A DNA stretch of 64,000 bases from Bacillus sp. UNC438CL73TsuS30. GTDB taxonomy: Bacteria; Bacillota; Bacilli; Bacillales; Cytobacillaceae. The position numbers and the translations under genes are program-made. How positions within the stretch are numbered: the stretch's first letter is position 1; every line of letters starts with the position of its first letter. Shown here piece after piece: positions 62,391 to 64,000 of the stretch. The DNA lies in contig NZ_AXVA01000019.1 in the NCBI RefSeq assembly GCF_000482325.1, forward strand, positions 62,001 through 126,000, in the 5' to 3' direction. The notes under the pieces are model-generated. The model saw only the letters and a program-made list of their open reading frames with translations. It was not told where the DNA came from and searched no databases.

Positions 62391-63659
62391 TTGAATAAAC
62401 AAAATAGCAAATACCGTTGGGTGGTTTTTGCCTCGGTATTGTTTACGTATTTTTTAATTGTCAGCCAAAGAACGGCACCGGGATTAATTACGGACCAATT
62501 AATGAAGGATTTTAATTTAACCGCATCCACCATCGGGTTAATGACAAGTATTCAATTTTTGGCCTATGCCGGATTGCAAATTCCAATCGGTATTTTGTCA
62601 GACAGGTTTGGCCCAAATTTTTTCCTTATTATTGGTACCTTGCTGAACGCGATTGGAACGGTAGTTTATAGTCTTGCTCCTAATGGGGCAATCCTTGTTT
62701 TTTCCCGATTATTAGTGGGGATGGGAGATGCGACTATTTGGGTGAACTTGGTATTAATATTAAGCCAATGGTTCAAAGTTAAAGAATTTGTGGGGCTGCT
62801 GGGGCTGGCCGGTGTATCGGGAAGTATGGGCTTTTTGCTGGCGACCGTTCCATTTTCAACATGGATCTCCTTATTTGGCTGGCGCACGCCCTTTTTGGTT
62901 ATTGGTATTATTTTATGCCTTTGTGCACTGCTGCTTTATTTCGTTCTGGTTAAAAAACCAAAACAGATTTTTAAGAACGAGGCACCTAAGGTTAAAATGG
63001 TGAAGAAACAGGATAATCCATTGCAGTTGCTGCGCCGGATTTTCTCTGCAAGGCAGGCATGGGCGACCTTCTTTTGCCATTTTGGCGCTGTCGGTACGTA
63101 TGTAGGATTTATCGGATCATGGGCAGTACCATACGGCATGCATGTTTACGGATTGACGCGGTCGCATGCCAGCCAGTTCATCATGATCGGCTTAATTGGG
63201 GCAATTATCGGGGCACCGCTGACCACCTGGATTTCCAATCGGGTTGATTCGATTAAACGCCCTTATTTGGTGGTTCATATAATCATCTTTATAAGCTGGG
63301 CTGCATTTCTTTTATTTAATGGTAAGCCGCCATTCTATATGCTAATGATTCTATATTTTATGATTGGTTATGGGAACGGGGCAAGTGCGTTAACCTTTGC
63401 GGTCGTTCGGAAATCCTTCCCGATGAAAGAGGTTGGTGTCGTATCGGGATTTGCCAATACAGGTGGATTTTTAAGTGCCGTCCTTTTGCCAACGATTTTT
63501 GGGAAGGTTTTAGATCATTTTCATACTTCGGCAGCAAGTGTTGGCTACCAATACGGTTTTATCATTCCCGTCATGTTCACTCTGTTAGGCTTGCTTGGGG
63601 GAATCTTAATTAAAGAGCAACGTCAAGAGGCAAAGCGGCCGAGTGAAGTAAGAGTATAG
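62391..63659 (+). CDS. Major facilitator superfamily transporter
   Basis: 422 residues, about twelve membrane helices. The helix 2-3 loop carries the MFS motif as GILSDRFGPNFFL, and helix 4 has FSRLLVGMGDATIW, similar to NarK/UhpC-like carriers for anions or organic acids. TTG start at 62391 after AGGAG (62377). Single-gene unit ending in a bidirectional terminator. Substrate unknown. Confidence 0.85.
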   Translation: MNKQNSKYRWVVFASVLFTYFLIVSQRTAPGLITDQLMKDFNLTASTIGLMTSIQFLAYAGLQIPIGILSDRFGPNFFLIIGTLLNAIGTVVYSLAPNGAILVFSRLLVGMGDATIWVNLVLILSQWFKVKEFVGLLGLAGVSGSMGFLLATVPFSTWISLFGWRTPFLVIGIILCLCALLLYFVLVKKPKQIFKNEAPKVKMVKKQDNPLQLLRRIFSARQAWATFFCHFGAVGTYVGFIGSWAVPYGMHVYGLTRSHASQFIMIGLIGAIIGAPLTTWISNRVDSIKRPYLVVHIIIFISWAAFLLFNGKPPFYMLMILYFMIGYGNGASALTFAVVRKSFPMKEVGVVSGFANTGGFLSAVLLPTIFGKVLDHFHTSAASVGYQYGFIIPVMFTLLGLLGGILIKEQRQEAKRPSEVRV

Positions 63660-63666
63660 GTTTTTT

Positions 63667-63700
63667 TGAAAAAAGAGGAAGCAAAATTGCTTCCTCTTTT
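63667..63700. terminator. Bidirectional terminator between the MFS gene and modA
   Basis: AAAAGAGGAAGCAA pairs with TTGCTTCCTCTTTT around a two-to-three-base loop, with A/T runs at both ends. Confidence 0.85.
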
Positions 63701-64000
63701 ATTGAAGTCCTTTAAATCCGTATTTTTCCAAAATATTTATGGATGTTTGACCTTGAAGATAATCGTAAAATAACTGCGCCTCTTTTGGGTGGGAACTATT
63801 CTTGATCACCCCTACAGGATAAATAATCGGTCCATGACTATCTTCCTTAGCCATCGCAGCAATTTTAACCTTCGGAGAAATTAATGCATCCGTTTTATAA
63901 ACAATCCCTGCATCCACATTGTTCGTTTCCACATATGTAAGCACTTGGCGGACATCCTTGGCATAGACCGCTTTTCCTTCAATCGCTTTCCAAGCATGTA
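63699..64000 (-). CDS. modA: Molybdate-binding protein ModA, C-terminal part
   Basis: Minus-strand gene cut by the window end; about the last 99 residues are present (frame open to 63998). VLTYVETNNVDAGIVYKTDA is the ModA motif in which VDAGIVY contacts the ligand, and SSHPKEAQLFYDYLQGQ with YGF at the end is typical of the C terminus. ModA is the extracytoplasmic receptor of molybdate ABC importers; the permease gene would be outside the window. Confidence 0.85.
   Translation of the reverse strand, partial: HAWKAIEGKAVYAKDVRQVLTYVETNNVDAGIVYKTDALISPKVKIAAMAKEDSHGPIIYPVGVIKNSSHPKEAQLFYDYLQGQTSINILEKYGFKGLQ

Overview
The window looks like a chromosomal segment of a low-to-moderate-GC Bacillaceae bacterium (Bacillus/Neobacillus-like). 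The basis is the strong AGGAGG-type ribosome binding sites, sigma-A promoters, several proteins of Bacillus-typical families (YkuK-like, YerD-like, GuaD, a KinA/KinE-type sensor kinase), and frequent GTG/TTG starts. No rRNA, tRNA, prophage, transposase or CRISPR array is visible. The species call is inference.

Layout. 0-10 kb: end of an EAL protein, a LytTR regulator with an acetyl-CoA hydrolase/CoA-transferase, a small membrane protein, a soluble PAS-PAS sensor kinase, ykuK, a DUF2157/GDYXXLXY pair and an acetolactate-synthase-like ThDP enzyme. 10-16.7 kb: IclR regulator divergent from a dimethylarginine-hydrolase-like enzyme plus amino-acid permease, a YerD-like glutamate synthase domain protein, a tiny zinc-ribbon protein and two DinB-fold proteins. 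16.9-27.5 kb: alpha-galactosidase, a membrane-anchored sugar-binding sensor with a LytS/YesM-type kinase and YesN-type regulator, then mglBAC. 27.7-39.6 kb: two GntR/ABC-transporter modules, an ECF sigma factor, a phosphotransferase, and a cobalamin riboswitch upstream of a class I ribonucleotide reductase with its own flavodoxin. 39.8-42.5 kb: an orphan amino-acid-type binding lipoprotein and an M20 amidohydrolase. 42.6-60.8 kb: a galactoside locus with YesN/YesM regulators, sugar ABC transporter, lacZ, a second alpha-galactosidase, galK-galE-galT-galM and a LacI-type repressor. 60.9-64 kb: DedA protein, guaD, an MFS transporter and the end of modA.

Functionally the window is dominated by galactose and galactoside use: uptake of galactose (mgl) and of oligosaccharides (ABC transporter), hydrolysis of alpha and beta galactosides in the cytoplasm (two GH36 enzymes, one GH2), and entry into glycolysis through the Leloir pathway. 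Control is layered: two separate two-component systems, a LacI-type repressor with a clear operator over the galK promoter, and two near-consensus CcpA (cre) sites.

The most unusual structure is in intergenic DNA. A 53-bp palindromic repeat of constant length occurs twelve times, mostly just behind stop codons. In some copies one arm is inverted. In one copy it supplies a gene's stop codon and in another the C-terminal codons. Behind lacZ lie five CGCAAATAAA boxes at exactly 21-bp spacing, and behind the second alpha-galactosidase a 52-bp-period array of TGTCGC/GCGACA hairpins. Other notable regulatory signals are a pair of 21-bp-phased boxes between the LytTR gene and the CoA-transferase gene, and the B12 riboswitch on a B12-independent reductase.
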